From Pararge aegeria (taxonomy: Eukaryota; Arthropoda; Insecta; Lepidoptera; Nymphalidae): DNA of 64,000 nt. Shown in pieces: positions 11,154-22,982 of the stretch; the first letter of the stretch is position 1; the number at the start of each line of letters is the position of its first letter. The stretch covers positions 12,782,001 through 12,846,000 of the forward strand of contig NC_053201.1 in the NCBI RefSeq assembly GCF_905163445.1, in the 5' to 3' direction. The position numbers and the translations under genes were made by a program. Under the pieces are notes generated by a model. It saw nothing but the letters and a program-made list of their open reading frames with translations, had not been told where the DNA came from and searched no databases.

Positions 11154-12375
11154 ATGAATTCGAATTATAGACTTTCTAGTTCAGATTACTCTGATTCGGA
11201 CACTGAAAACGAATTCGATATTTGTTGTGCGGGAGGATCGTGCTCACGAGGTTCTGGCGCATGCTCAAGAGAATCAGGCCCATGTGCACTGTTGACAGGC
11301 TCTAGTGGCCTGCCGTTCGATCCTACATCAATCGAAAACGTTATTTTGTCCATCAGCGACCAATTCAATTTTCGGGTTCTTCTAAACGATAGCAGAGCAC
11401 AGAAGGCGGTTCTCATAACTGCTGGGCTAACGTTGGCTGGCAGTCTAATTGGCAAGCATTATGGAGGAAAAGCTGGTGCGGCTGTGGGTGGTGCGATCGG
11501 CGGAGTTTGCGGGCTCGGAGTTGTTGGTAAGAATTATATAATAATAACGTTGCAAAAAAAAATAGCATTGGTGGGATTTAAGACCTCAAATTTTATAGGC
11601 CCATAATTAATTTATAAATGGGTTATTCTGCTTAAAATAAAATATCAATATTATTTGTCTGCGTGTGTGTATGTCTCTGTGTATGCGTTAGTGTGTGCGT
11701 CTACCTTTGGCATTGTAGCTCCCAAATGGCTGTTTTAATTTACTTGTTTGTTAACTTGAATTAGTCAGGAGTGTTTTTAGCTAGCTTCTTAGCATGCTTG
11801 ATGAAAATCGATCTAAGATGGCCACCATCACAAAATGGCGGATTACATATTTTTTCACAACTCCTTCAATATGACTATTAAATGAATGGGCTTGACTAGT
11901 ACTGAACACTATAAGTTCACAATGATAATGTCAGGGGCTTTTATATTACATTTTAAATGGATGTACCTTTAACAGAATCTGTACTAGAAGGTATCAACTA
12001 TTTCATAATTTGTTTTGTGCATCAGCTAAGAGTATTTAAAAATAAAATCTACAACTGTCTTAATAGCAAATATCTTTCTTAATATTGAGATTCAAACCTC
12101 ATGGTATTATTTCACTTATATTTTTTTACTAATACAATTTCTTTGTTGCAGTTGTATCAATGCGCGATATTTGGCAAGATGTAAAAGGAAAGCTATGGGA
12201 ATTGTTTGATATAGTATACGATTACCTAGCTGGACTGGGTATCGAGGATTATGAAATGGCTGCCAAGTTCCTAGTCCAAAACAGTGGCCAGAGCTCGCAA
12301 CTAGCCATGGTTATTTTGCAGTACACTTCAAGTGCCCTTGGAAAAAAAATATTATCCACGTTAACTGCTTTATGA
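11154..12375 (+). CDS. C19orf12: C19orf12/nazo family membrane protein, paralogue 1
   Basis: Two exons, 11154-11526 and 12152-12375, are joined in phase 1 (GTAAGA donor; TTTGTTGCAG acceptor), giving 198 residues. Residues 1-52 form a Ser/Asp-rich then Cys/Gly/Ser-rich N-terminus with five Cys (CC at 24-25, then 30, 37, 44), longer than in the family. The family core follows: an amphipathic lead (IENVILSISDQFNF), then a long Gly-zipper membrane hairpin at residues about 85-124 (GKAGAAVGGAIGGVCG). The C-terminal helical domain is LWELFDIVYDYLAGLG, then DYEMAAKFLVQ and QLAMVILQYTSSALGKKI. Human C19orf12 is about 150 residues with the same hairpin-plus-helices layout; mutations cause neurodegeneration with brain iron accumulation, and it associates with mitochondria, ER and lipid droplets. 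Drosophila nazo is linked to lipid homeostasis and STING-dependent antiviral defence. AATAAA lies near 12525. It has no intron where paralogue 2 has its first. Confidence 0.85.
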
Positions 12376-13337
12376 AGACATTTATTTTCATGTACCTATG
12401 ACGAAAGTTTGACCAATTTTTACTTTTAAATTTACAGACAATTACTAGATTTCTAGACTGTAACTATACACTATTTACGAGACTTTGAAACATGACTAAT
12501 GACTATACCTATTAGATTAGAAAAAATAAATTTAAATTATTTATTTAGGGTAAGATGCATGTTTACACAGTAATAATTTGTAATTTGTAATTTGTTTATT
12601 TGCTTCACCAGCATACAACGGTTCCATAATAATTTTCTTTTCTTATTTCCGTTCTGTTTTCTCTTCAATAACTGTTCAAATGATTGTTTAACTGTCTACT
12701 TGCTTCTATGCTTTTATTTATTTATGCGGAATTTAAAAAATAACCTATTATTATTTTATGATGTATTTTAGGCTTGGAAAATATTTTTATATTTATGCTT
12801 AATAATAATAATTTTATTTATTTAGCAACTAGGGCTTAATTGTATTAGTAAAAATTAACAAAAACAAAACATAATCGGTGTCGTACATTTTGCATTAGTA
12901 TTATTTAGAAATTATATTGTATTGAATTATATTAAGAAATCCAATAAATTATGTGTGCAAACCATCCATAAGTTTGATTTTATAAGATTGCCTCTTTTGT
13001 TTTATTTTATTTATCAGGACAACAGTCATTCATGCACAAGAATAACAAAATAGCTAAAAAATTAGACAGCACTAGCAAAAGATCCATATAATTGTCCACA
13101 AATTATTAAAATTATATTGAATAAAAATGGCTGTACAAAAGTAATTATAACAATAAATAAACAATTCATAACTCTCAAACTCTAACCTCCAAGCTTGGAA
13201 TTGCAGTAACTTTGTTTCACCTTAACTCCTTAATTGTAGACAGACTTCCTAGTACAATGAATATATTAACTAATTAAATAAAAATCAGATCTAAAAGTAA
13301 TTCTATTCCCACAGAGAAAACAGTGAAAAAGACAACA

Positions 13338-13433
13338 CTATCTGTAATGTTAGTGTTTTAGACACCAATTTATTGTTCTTAGGTTCTATCTGTAATGTTA
13401 GTGTTTTAGACACCAATTTATTGTTCTTAGGTT
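13338..13433. repeat. 48-bp tandem duplication, two identical units
   Basis: Unit 1 at 13338-13385 and unit 2 at 13386-13433 are identical and start CTATCTGTAATGTTAGTG. There are only two copies, so this looks like a recent slippage or repair duplication. Confidence 0.85.
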
Positions 13434-13728
13434 CTACCACTCACCTATATACTGATTATAGTAGGTATATATTATATAATAAAGGTCAGTGGATGCTACA
13501 AATTTGAAAACTAAACTCAATTAGCAAGCCTAGATGTCACTAACGTACGACGTGTATTACGTTAGTGCTAGATGTAGTGCCATCCTTTTCAATACCTAAG
13601 TTTTTAAGAGATTGCAATTTAGTTTAGTTTAGATATTTGTGTACAACAGAATGGGCTACATTGTTAATTTATCTGAAAGTTTGTAACATTATTATTTAAA
13701 AACTTGTAACAACAAAAATCTGTTGGCT

Positions 13729-13771
13729 ATATAATATGGGCATAGTGTTGTACACTATGCCCATATTATAT
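13729..13771. repeat. Perfect 20-bp hairpin with 3-base loop
   Basis: Arm ATATAATATGGGCATAGTGT at 13729-13748 and its exact complement at 13752-13771 flank TGT. No neighbouring repeat family explains it. Confidence 0.85.
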
Positions 13772-14027
13772 TTGGATTTTACAGATAAAGAATATCAATA
13801 AGTTGAAGCCCAGAGCCAATAAGCTAGTTTTAAAAACATAATAACAGTGATTTTGACAATTGGCAGACAACTCACAACAGCTGTTTTTTATTTTTCAGTC
13901 TGCGCATCTGTTTTGTTTTGTAAATACTGATTTTAGATTTCAAACGTAATAACGAACAAAGTAATAAATAACGTGCGAATACTTTTACAAAACATAGAAT
14001 TGTGCTTGTATGTTATAACTTACCAAA

Positions 14028-16847
14028 ATGTCCTTGCCTATTGAAACGACATCGACAACTTGTTTGTCGACAAAAAATAACTTTGATTTAAGATGGATTG
14101 AGCAAATTATACTGGAATTAGGTAAGTTATAGTTTTTGCGTTCTTTGGTCATATGCGTAGCATAAGGTCGAAACTAACAGAATTAACAATCCATTGCTGG
14201 CAACAAACGATTTGGTGCCATTCTTGATTTCGGCATGAGATCAAAGTCTTAATTCGTAGGGTTGCCGCATTTTTTTAAAAACTAAATCCTAAGTAATGAT
14301 AGAATGTGAAAGTAAGATTTTGATTAGGGTTTTGAAATAATTCATAGTTAAATGTTTCCCCAAAAAACATCCTGTAAAGTAAGTTTCAATTTTCAGCAGC
14401 AGCAACTCTCCCGTTTATATCATTATGATATGTACAACGAGCAATGCAACGAGTCTTATGAGGCAGTTTAATTCTATGGAATTTCATGAAGTAAACTTAA
14501 TATGAATATAATATCCTAGTTGAATGGATATAATTTGAATATTTTTAACTTAAAATAAACTATGGTAGTAAATCAAATTGAATTGTAAGCCTTAAATATA
14601 TATGTTAATATTAACGTAGGTACTAATATCAATTATTTACATTAACGCTAGACTTCTGTCTGGGATCACTTTGCGAAGTCTGAGGTCCTGGGAATTGGGA
14701 TAAAATTTCAAAATTTTCTCTGGCCTGGTCTGGTGATAGACATTGGCAGTGACTAGTCACCACCTTATCAACAAAGACTTAGTGCCTGGGATTAAGCATT
14801 CTGGAACAATGCTACATAGAAAACAATTAAGGGTTTTTATTAAATTGGATAACCCTGTAAAGGTTAACTGGGTACCACAATTTTTTTGTTTTTTTTTTCT
14901 ACTCTTTATGCCCATTTGTGAAAGCCTCCTCCTATTTTTTCCAATCTTGCTTGCCTTGCCTATGTCCTTCTTACTTCAGCTGTAATTTTGTCTTCCCATT
15001 TTTTGAATTCCTCATATCTTTTTCTCTGGGGTACCACAAACTAACTACTGTGCTCCATTTAACCTCAACCTAAATGTGTGTTACTCAAGGAGTTTAGTTT
15101 TTAACCTCTTGCATTCTAGTGGCTTTTCTGAGATTAGCATGAGGAAGACTGCCTGCTCTTATCTAACATGGTTCATGCAATATAATAATCTCTATCAAAG
15201 GTATAAAACCAATTATTAAAATACACAGAGATGAATGCTAATCGCTTTGCGGCACGTCTTTATCTATAGGGTGGTAACTAGCCACAGCCAAAGCCTTCTG
15301 CCCGACCAGACCAGAGAAACATTTGAAACTATAAATACCCAAATTGCCATGAGGTCATCAAATGTTATAGGTCAGATAATTTTTCTTGTTCACAGCCGAC
15401 GCATTTGACATACAAGTGGTATGGGACAGGGAGACAACTATATTGACAGGCACTCTTGCCCTCGTGGGAGTTGCAGTGGGTGGATATGCTGGAGGGCGTA
15501 TGGGTGCTGCATTGGGAGCCGGCATTGGCGGAGCGGCTGGGTTCGGTGTATCAAGTGAGTTGAATAGATCATTTATTTTAATATCTTTCTTCTTAAATTA
15601 ATTGTCGATGGTAAGTGGAAAACTATCGCCTATGAACATAGCAACAGTGCATAGGAAATGCAGTGGCGTGCACTCCATACATGCACAAGAGCACTGCCTA
15701 CCCTAAAATTGCTATAAAACTCGTGTAGGGGGAAAAAAAAGGAGAATTCTTGCCCTTTTTATGCAATTGACCTGCTGAATGCATACCCATGCACCTTTGA
15801 GAACATTATGGACAACTCTCAGGTATGCAGGTTACCTCACGATGTTTTCCTTCACCGTTGAAGCAAGTGATATTTTAATTGCTTAAAACGCACATAACTT
15901 GTTGTACGCACATAAAGTTGAGGTGCGGGCTGGGATTCGAACTCATCCCTCCGAAAGTGAAGTCGAAGTCCTTCACACTGGTCTACCACTTACTAATATT
16001 GTATTGTATTTAGATGGCGCTATTTCAAATCTCGCAAAATAACTTCAGTTTGTGTTGGATTTATTTCTCCTGGACACAGATAGGATACTTTCTAGCTCAG
16101 GGAAATCTATAATACCATTATATACAGGTCTTTAAGTGGCATCAACGAAGTTTATATAGTATATTGTAGTAGGGTATATGTATATATACATTTAAAAAAT
16201 GTGTAAAAACGCATCTAGTACAGCAAGGTTACTATACATTTGATGAATTCCTCAATGACAAGGTAGATTGGAAGCAGCCAGCCTCGCTCTCATCTCCCGC
16301 AAGATAGCAAAATGATTGTAAATGTTGATGTTGGAAAAGAGCAACTACTGAGTTTCTTGCCGGCTCTTCTCGGTAGAATCTTCTTTCCGAACCGGTGGTA
16401 GAGCCACTACAAACATACATACTTGACGTTTCAAAAGTGCTTATAAAGTAGGCCTACTTGAAATAAATGAATTTGAATTTATTATAGTAGGGTACTGAGT
16501 GACTACACTCCTAGTGTAGTCGGGCATGTCAACTTGCTGACATCCTCGAGAATTTCGTCCTACAATAAAAAAAAAAGTGGAATAGGGTTGATAATAAAAC
16601 CAATTCCTTGCTAATTACAGCGATGGTGTCTCTTAGTAAAATCTGGGAGACTGTGAAAGAGAAACTGGCGGAGCTTTCATACATTGTGCTCAACTACCTG
16701 AGGAGACTGGACCCCGTGGACTACGTGCGTGCAGCCAGCATCCTCATGGCATGCATGAACAGCAAGCGTGAGCTCGTCATGACGATATTAGACTTCGTAG
16801 CTCATAAACTGGGGCGGGAAGTTGTGTCGAGTATTACCGCGGCGTAG
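14028..16847 (+). CDS. C19orf12: C19orf12/nazo family membrane protein, paralogue 2
   Basis: Three exons: 14028-14121, 15396-15554 and 16621-16847. Both introns are phase 1 with GTAAGT and GTGAGT donors and TTCACAG and AATTACAG acceptors, giving 159 residues, the usual family length. The start ATG follows ACCAAA. The layout is a short polar N-terminus (1-20), an amphipathic lead WIEQIILELADAFDIQ (23-38), a Gly-zipper hairpin at about 46-84 (GGRMGAALGAGIGGAAG), then helices IWETVKEKLAELSYIVL, DYVRAASILMACM and LVMTILDFVAHKLG. The family role is a small organelle-membrane protein with lipid and iron links in animals. The tandem, same-strand position next to paralogue 1 and the homologous second intron (same phase, right after the hairpin) show duplication. 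Intron 1 contains a family D fragment. An ATTAAA sits at 16862 and an AATAAA near 17063. Confidence 0.85.
14690..14765 (+). repeat. Fragment of family D repeat in paralogue 2 intron 1
   Basis: It contains TCTCTGGCCTGGTCTGGTG, the shared Gly/Thr-like phrase of family D copies at 4.8, 15.3, 31.9 and 46.7 kb. A second piece in reverse orientation is at about 15230-15320. Confidence 0.4.
15785..15992 (-). repeat. tRNA-derived SINE (family B) in paralogue 2 intron 2
   Basis: Reverse complement of the body (CTCACGATGTTTTCCTTCAC) and head (GGGATTCGAACTC, then GTCTACCACTT). It lies between exons 2 and 3 of the second C19orf12-like gene. Confidence 0.7.
16185..16482 (+). repeat. LINE 3' fragment encoding RT C-terminus (Jockey/CR1-like)
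   Basis: The frame KKCVKTHLVQQGYYTFDEFL is the typical C-terminus of a Jockey/CR1-type reverse transcriptase. It is followed by the 3' UTR phrase TTGCCGGCTCTTCTCGGTAG and a TGAATTTGAATTT tail. It is nearly identical to the copy at 28.1-28.45 kb, so the family moved fairly recently. Confidence 0.7.
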
Positions 16848-18720
16848 TTAACAGTTACCGATTAAAGTATTCAAACGTTTGGTGCTTAGATACATTTTAG
16901 GTTGTTTTAAATCATAACACATATCTTTGAGTTATTCACATTACACGGTGACAAATTCTATGTTATTTCACCTCCTCTCATTCGGGCTAGCATGCCAACC
17001 AACGAGAAAATTATGTCTACCCTATTTATCGCTATAAAAAAAAATACGAGGTAGAGATAAATAATAAAATATGGTAATGTTACTTTTTCTTGGTTGTAGA
17101 TTAATCGTTTTGATTGAAAAAAAGAAAAATTAAAAAAAATACATGTAAATTCTGTTGTACATTAATCTTTTAACAAAACTAAATTGATAGCTCTTATATA
17201 GTAGTAGTAGTAGAGCCCGACCCATTACATGTAAAAGTGAGTTAGATTTGGCAATTTAGAGTCTAGAGATTTTTGTACAGCAAAATTGGCCCCATAGTAA
17301 CATTTTAAATGTCGATGGTTGTGAAAATTTCTAATCGTGTAGTCAAGTAACTATTTAACAGATTTATGAAAATCATGGCGCCAAATCTTTAAACTAAAAT
17401 GATAAATCTATAAAAGTACTATCCTTTTCAATTAAGAACACAAGAAAGGAATGATTTTAGAAAAAAAAAATACGTTGTGGCATAAGTGATTACACAGAAC
17501 TAAACACTCTAAGTTCTAAACATAAAAAAACTCTCATCTGTGATTTGTGTGAGGGTGTTTTTAGCTCCGCGCTGGGCATCTAGTTGGGTAGGTAAACATG
17601 AGCGCACGAGATAATTTGGTCCTATTTTCTCGTCTTATCTCATAAAAAGAGGACGATATATTGGTCGACATAGATATTTCGTGGGGCGCATGTTAGCCCT
17701 GCAGGGATGTTTTCGAGCTGTCAATTTCGTTTAGAGAATTATTTACAACAGAATTGGCACCATTGACTAACAAAGTTAAGGGTTTTGCTACTAACATACA
17801 CAACTACCAAAGAGTATTTGGCCTTTGCACTTTGTGCGCTATTAAAAAAGTATTTTTCTATGTGTTGTATTTGCACTTTAAAATGAGATTACTTAGTCAT
17901 TAAAATGTATTTTTATAATAGTTTTTATTTTTTAATTTTTTTATTGCTCAATTAGTGTAGGGCCAGCGCACACTAAGCTTGCGGATTTATTTCACGCTTT
18001 CTTTACCACTTTCCCCATAGGCATTGATGGGAGGAAAGAAAGATTGCTAAAGTCACATTTAATTTTAATTTGCTTAATGTATTTTTGTATTCGCGTGTAA
18101 AACTTTTTATCGCCGCTAACTAGTCGTTTGATTTTTGACGTTGGATGGCTTTGATGCTTTGACCGCGAATGAAATGTTGTCCATTCACTATAACTTGTCC
18201 CCTTTGTAATATAGGGGACTAGTAATCTGGGATTGGATAATTGGTGGGACCTTGTTGGAATACGAAAATATATACTGAATATCGCTTGTTAAATTCAGTT
18301 AAATTATACCGTCTATAAAACCATGCGTCCGTCTGGTGCTCTTTTTATGTTTTAGCACCTAAAACAACTCATAGTTGGTGCCACTTTTTGTTATAAATGA
18401 CCCTGTCCATACACAATGTAATACAAAAATATTTCGTCCAAATAAAATTAAGATAGAGCAATAAGGTTTTTTTACTATGATACGCTGGCCCTTAGTTTAT
18501 AAGGTGCTGACATATCACAGATCTGTTTGAAATAAAAGTATTATTTAAAAAATGAGTTTTTTTAATTATTAGTTATCCTATCCGAATGGCATTACTGATT
18601 CCCTAACATTGTATAGCTGGTGAATACATAATATTAAAAGAAGCAGACAAAACATTGCGTAAGTATATATAAGCCACGTTACAATAGAACCGGTGTGTCC
18701 AAAGCAAGTAATGTTAAAAA
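16848..18720. other. Non-coding AT-rich interval downstream of paralogue 2
   Basis: It holds the paralogue 2 3' UTR and short GTA repeats near 17200. No gene or named repeat family is recognised. ORFs are short and not family-like. Confidence 0.45.
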
Positions 18721-18721
18721 G

Positions 18722-19347
18722 CTGAGTGCATAGGTACCAAAATGAAAAATCAGTTCAGTAGTTTCGGAGTTTATCTATTATAAGCAAACATATTTATCTC
18801 TTAGTAATAGTAGACTTGAATAAAATAATTTTAAGTGGACTTCAGAAATAGGTCTAAATCTTCGCTCGTTAACAATTTTTAATCCTACCACGGGAACTAT
18901 TTGAGAGATCGGTATGGAAAGTACATGTCCTTTTCCATAGCATAGGTGACATGCATACATAATTTGATGCTGCATGCTGTCTGCCCACGGTTCAGCTCGT
19001 AAATATTTTTCAAATTCCCTCGGGAACTACTTAAGGAATCGGGATAAAAGGTAGCCTATGTTCTTTTCCATGACAAAGGCTACATGCATGCCAAATTTCA
19101 TCCAAATCCGTTCAGCCGTTTTTGCGACATTGAGTAACAAACATCCACAATTTCACATCAATATATATAAGAGAAAGTTGTGTTAGATACACCATTTTAT
19201 AACTCAAGAACGGCTGGACCAATTATTATGATTTTTGCAAAATTTTTTATATTCCTCTTAGACCGGAATAGGATAATAAGTATTAAAATATAACATTCAT
19301 TAAAATAAAAATGATCCACGCAACGAAGTTCGGCGGGACAGCTAGTT
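18722..19347 (+). repeat. RTE-like tails and Helitron-like terminal fragment
   Basis: Two decayed tails contain ATCCAAATCCGTTCAGCCGT followed by AACAAACATCCACAATTTCA, the common RTE-type 3' end of Lepidoptera. From about 19163 an element starts with TATATATAAG and ends GGCGGGACAGCTAGT at about 19346. The CTAGT end and the GGCTGGACCAATTATT interior resemble non-autonomous Helitrons of Lepidoptera. The assignment is by pattern memory. Confidence 0.45.
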
Positions 19348-19394
19348 TATAATATTAGTAGGACAGTAGGATAGTAGCATATAAATAGTAGGAT

Positions 19395-19630
19395 AGTAGA
19401 ATGTTTTTTGTGACAGCTCGTTAGGGGAACTACTACTGACATGCTTTTTGTGCTGTAGACCGGTCTCAACACAATTTGGTGGGCACTGGGCGGCACTATG
19501 TAGGATGGGTTTCTTGCGTGACCTGCGAAGCGTTGCTGTTTATAGACGATTGTTTTCACTTACCATCAGGTGGGCCATTTGTTTGGTAGATGATATCTGA
19601 TAGTATGGTGTAGAAACCATAGGGGTATGG
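19395..19630 (+). repeat. Degraded family D repeat
   Basis: It contains CACTTACCATCAGGTGGGCC, ACACCATACTATC-like text and GAAACCATAGGGGTATGG, matching other family D copies. Non-coding. Confidence 0.4.
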
Positions 19631-19674
19631 ATTTAATTTAAACTGTGTGTATATTTAAAACAAAAACAATTGCA

Positions 19675-19790
19675 TACGTTGTTTTGTGCTACTTTTCGTT
19701 TTTTTTTCTATGTACTTTTTGTAGTATGCAATAAAAATACAAAAAATACTTTTTGTAGTGTGCAATAAAAGTATATTCATTCATATATTT
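19675..19790 (+). repeat. Retroelement tail (ATAAAAGTATATTCATTCAT type)
   Basis: The phrase TACTTTTTGTAGTGTGCAAT then AAAAGTATATTCATTCAT recurs at 32.7, 35.7, 47.3, 62.8 and 63.1 kb. Confidence 0.55.
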
Positions 19791-20511
19791 CTAAAAAGTT
19801 AGCCCGTCAGTTCAGATTGCAGTTAAGAGTAACTTGTAGGTGATATAAAAAAAAAATGTAGTCTTACTTACATGCTTTACGACGCATTGTAGAAAAAAAG
19901 ACTGAACGCCATTTTAAATGTTTTATTGAACTATAATGACAAAAATAAAGTACATCAGCGTCACATCTAAGAAATAAAACCAATATTACAAACAATTTGT
20001 AGACACCTTAAACCTATATACAGACTGGGATCGGGTCTTAAAAATAATACCAACAAAATATTTGAAAACATACAGAAAAAAGGTACCTACAAAGTGTGTG
20101 ATTAAATTTTTAAATATTACATGCTATATCTCACTAACCGTTACCTTCTATATTTCAATAAATAGATTTATTTCATTTAATTCTAATAGGAATGTCTAAA
20201 TTTAGGTGCTTTTTTTTGTCTAACAAATAGACATAATAAATAATAACAAACAATTACCATAGAGAGAAATACTTCGGAGGGTCCATCTATAAGCTTACTA
20301 GATCACCTACCTTATTTTGTATGCTATGTGATATTGTTGGCTGTTTATATCTTCTCAATTGAATATCGACTTTATTACATTCGCACAGCGTTTAATATTA
20401 TACAAGCGATATACTCTGCGCAACGTTGCTGATCTTTAGGGTAATTTGATAAGAAACAAACCTTTTTTTTATTTAAAGATTTTAAAATAATGACAGTGTA
20501 TATATACAGAC

Positions 20512-21055
20512 ATGTATATAATGTTTCAGTACATATTTGAAAATTTAATGTACGTTCATAAAAACATTGCTAAATTTAAGAAAAAATGTGACTGCAATAA
20601 TGTAAACATTAGAAGTAAGAATAAACTTACAGTGCAATATACTAGGTTACATAAAATTCATAATTCTACAATAAACTACCAATTGACATCTTTGAGATGT
20701 CTCTTAAAAAGTTCAAAGTTTGTATTAAACGTAAGCTTATAGAACAGTCCTATTATAGTATAAAGGACTACGTAAACGATCAAAAAGCTTGGGTGTAAAT
20801 TATTGCTCTAACCAGGTTGCTCTTCTAATAATTTAAAATGACATTGTGAGATGGTGATAACAAAAAAAAAACACCCTGCTAGGTTTGTTGTGGGCTTCTT
20901 CTTAGACCAGGACGCGTTTGGAACCCTCGTAGCTTTAGTTTTAAGTTTACGAATGTGGTTATCGCCATATCTCACTACCGTGTAATTCTTATGTACGCAT
21001 CAAAAGTGCCATTTGAATAAAGATATTTTTGTCTTTGACTTTGACTTTGAGCTGA
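20512..21055 (+). repeat. Decayed LINE: RT C-terminal coding remnant plus 3' tail
   Basis: The frame from 20540 reads NIAKFKKKCDCNNVNIRSKN, then QLTSLRCLLKSSKFVLNVSL, which resembles the degraded C-terminus of a Jockey/CR1-type reverse transcriptase. The 3' UTR phrase GACCAGGACGCGTTTGGAAC and a tail of three TTTGAC units follow. It is 5' truncated and inactive. Confidence 0.65.
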
Positions 21056-22740
21056 TATGCTAATTAAAACTCTATATGATTGTAATAAAGGTCGATATTT
21101 AATTAACCACGGGGAGTATAAGAAATTTGTAGTTCAGTCTGCGGTGAGCATAAAAATCTTAATAACAAGACACTAGAAAAGTTGCGTAGGCTTCACCTTG
21201 TAGCTGTTGAATTGTAATTTGATACAAGAATTTTGCAAGCGACATTACTTTTAACTACATTAGCTCATACGCTATACAACAACTACTGTATGACGTTGTG
21301 AACAGAAATATATGATTTGCAGCGCGTAGTATTTCAACTCCGGCCGTTAGAACCGTCGTTTTTCTATACTTGAAGTGCTAAAGGGAATTGTGTCTTATTA
21401 AGATTTCTATTGCCGTGACTCTTTCACTCATTTTTTTTATTATCTTTCAGAACATAGTTTTGCGCTCGGTTGTGGTGGCCCTTAAAGTGAATATTAATCT
21501 TGATATTTCTTAATCTATAATAAGTAGTAATAAGGTACTGATAGCCAAATTAAATAAAAAAAATACTTAACTACGAATACTTCGACACCCTTCAAAGTTA
21601 GTTATAATGTCATGAATGAATGAGATTTCACACCTTGAAATGTTTTTTTGTGACATGGATTTTTAACATAAATATTAAACGTTTACCTAGTGTGACGAAA
21701 TTAAAACGTAACATAAATTAATAAATAGTGAAATTATTATAAAATCACATAAATTAAATTAAAATTATTTAATGTTTTATGAAATTTGTTTAAATCAATC
21801 ATAAATATATACTTAAATCACTGGATTAGTATATTGAATTACAAAACAAAGATAAATTAATAAATAATACAAAATGTGTACAAAGAATTTCAATGAATTT
21901 TTTTTTTTTAACATTTTATGTTTTCCAAAATAATATATACACATTTTCATAAATGAGAAACTATTATTGATTGCATCAAAGTATAAAACGTAACACCAAC
22001 ATAAATAAATAATTAATACAACCTAATTGCATATTAATGAATTGAAATTAAATATTTTGTAACATTAGATGTTTATTAAATTAATAGAATTACAGCCGTC
22101 CATAATTTTAGATCATAATTTGAAATTGATCACTAATTTATTATTACTATTTCTAAAGGATTGCCCACTCTTAACATGGTCGGGGCCTGTCAGTGTATAA
22201 TGTCAGGTACAAAGAAAAACTGTTTCTCCAAGCCTGACTACCTATACAATAAACTGTTTTTATGGACTGGTCTACTTTTCCGCATGCGACTACATGTAAA
22301 TCGTCAGTGTTCCGAAGCATGCCCTGACGTTCGCACGCACCGTAAAACCTGAGCGAAAATTAATGTAAACACTGTTCTTTATTCAAATAATCCTATACAA
22401 GGCACATTTGTTTATATACAAATATTAATGTAGTGAAAACCTTGTGTGCCTATTAAAATGTCGAAGATATAGCCAAAAAATGCAATAGTTTCCCCCTACA
22501 GTATCAATCATTAAACCTGAATACCCTCTGTCCCTGACAGAAGTCACCATTCCGGGTGAATAAAACTTAGCCTAAACACATCTAAAATGCTTATAAGTTT
22601 ATCTTACTTTATATTATAATTGCAATAGCACTCTCTGTGAGATTGACCTAGATCTCAATTTTCACTATTTTCTAAAATTATATAATTAATTGCAATGGCA
22701 TTTTATAATTAATTTAACAAAAAGGTAAATAAAAAAAATA
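21056..22740. other. AT-rich interval without recognisable gene
   Basis: Very AT-rich, particularly 21480-22150. A 63-codon ORF at 22161-22352 has no family resemblance. No repeat family is identified. Confidence 0.45.
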
Positions 22741-22744
22741 CAAA

Positions 22745-22982
22745 TAATAAATACATATATATATATACTACGACACTCACACACATCGTTATGTAGCCCT
22801 AAACTAAGCGTAGCTTGTGTTATGGGTACTAAGATAGCTGATGAATATAATACACATATATATTATAACCTATATACACAACATCCATGTTCATTACACA
22901 AACATTTTTAAGTTGTGGGAATTGAACCCACGGCCTCGAGTTCAGAAAGCAGGGTCGCTGCTCACTGCGCCAACTGGCTGTC
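22745..22982 (-). repeat. tRNA-derived SINE (family A), reverse
   Basis: Reverse complement of the full unit: TATATA tail, ACTACGACACTCACACACAT, then GGGAATTGAACCCACGGCC (B-box) and CTCACTGCGCCAACTGGCTG (A-box). Confidence 0.8.

Larger units (their letters stand above)
12376..14027. other. Spacer between C19orf12 paralogues
   Basis: AT-rich non-coding DNA holding the 3' UTR of paralogue 1, a 48-bp perfect tandem duplication at 13338-13433 and a perfect 20-bp hairpin at 13729-13771. No gene is recognised. Confidence 0.5.
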
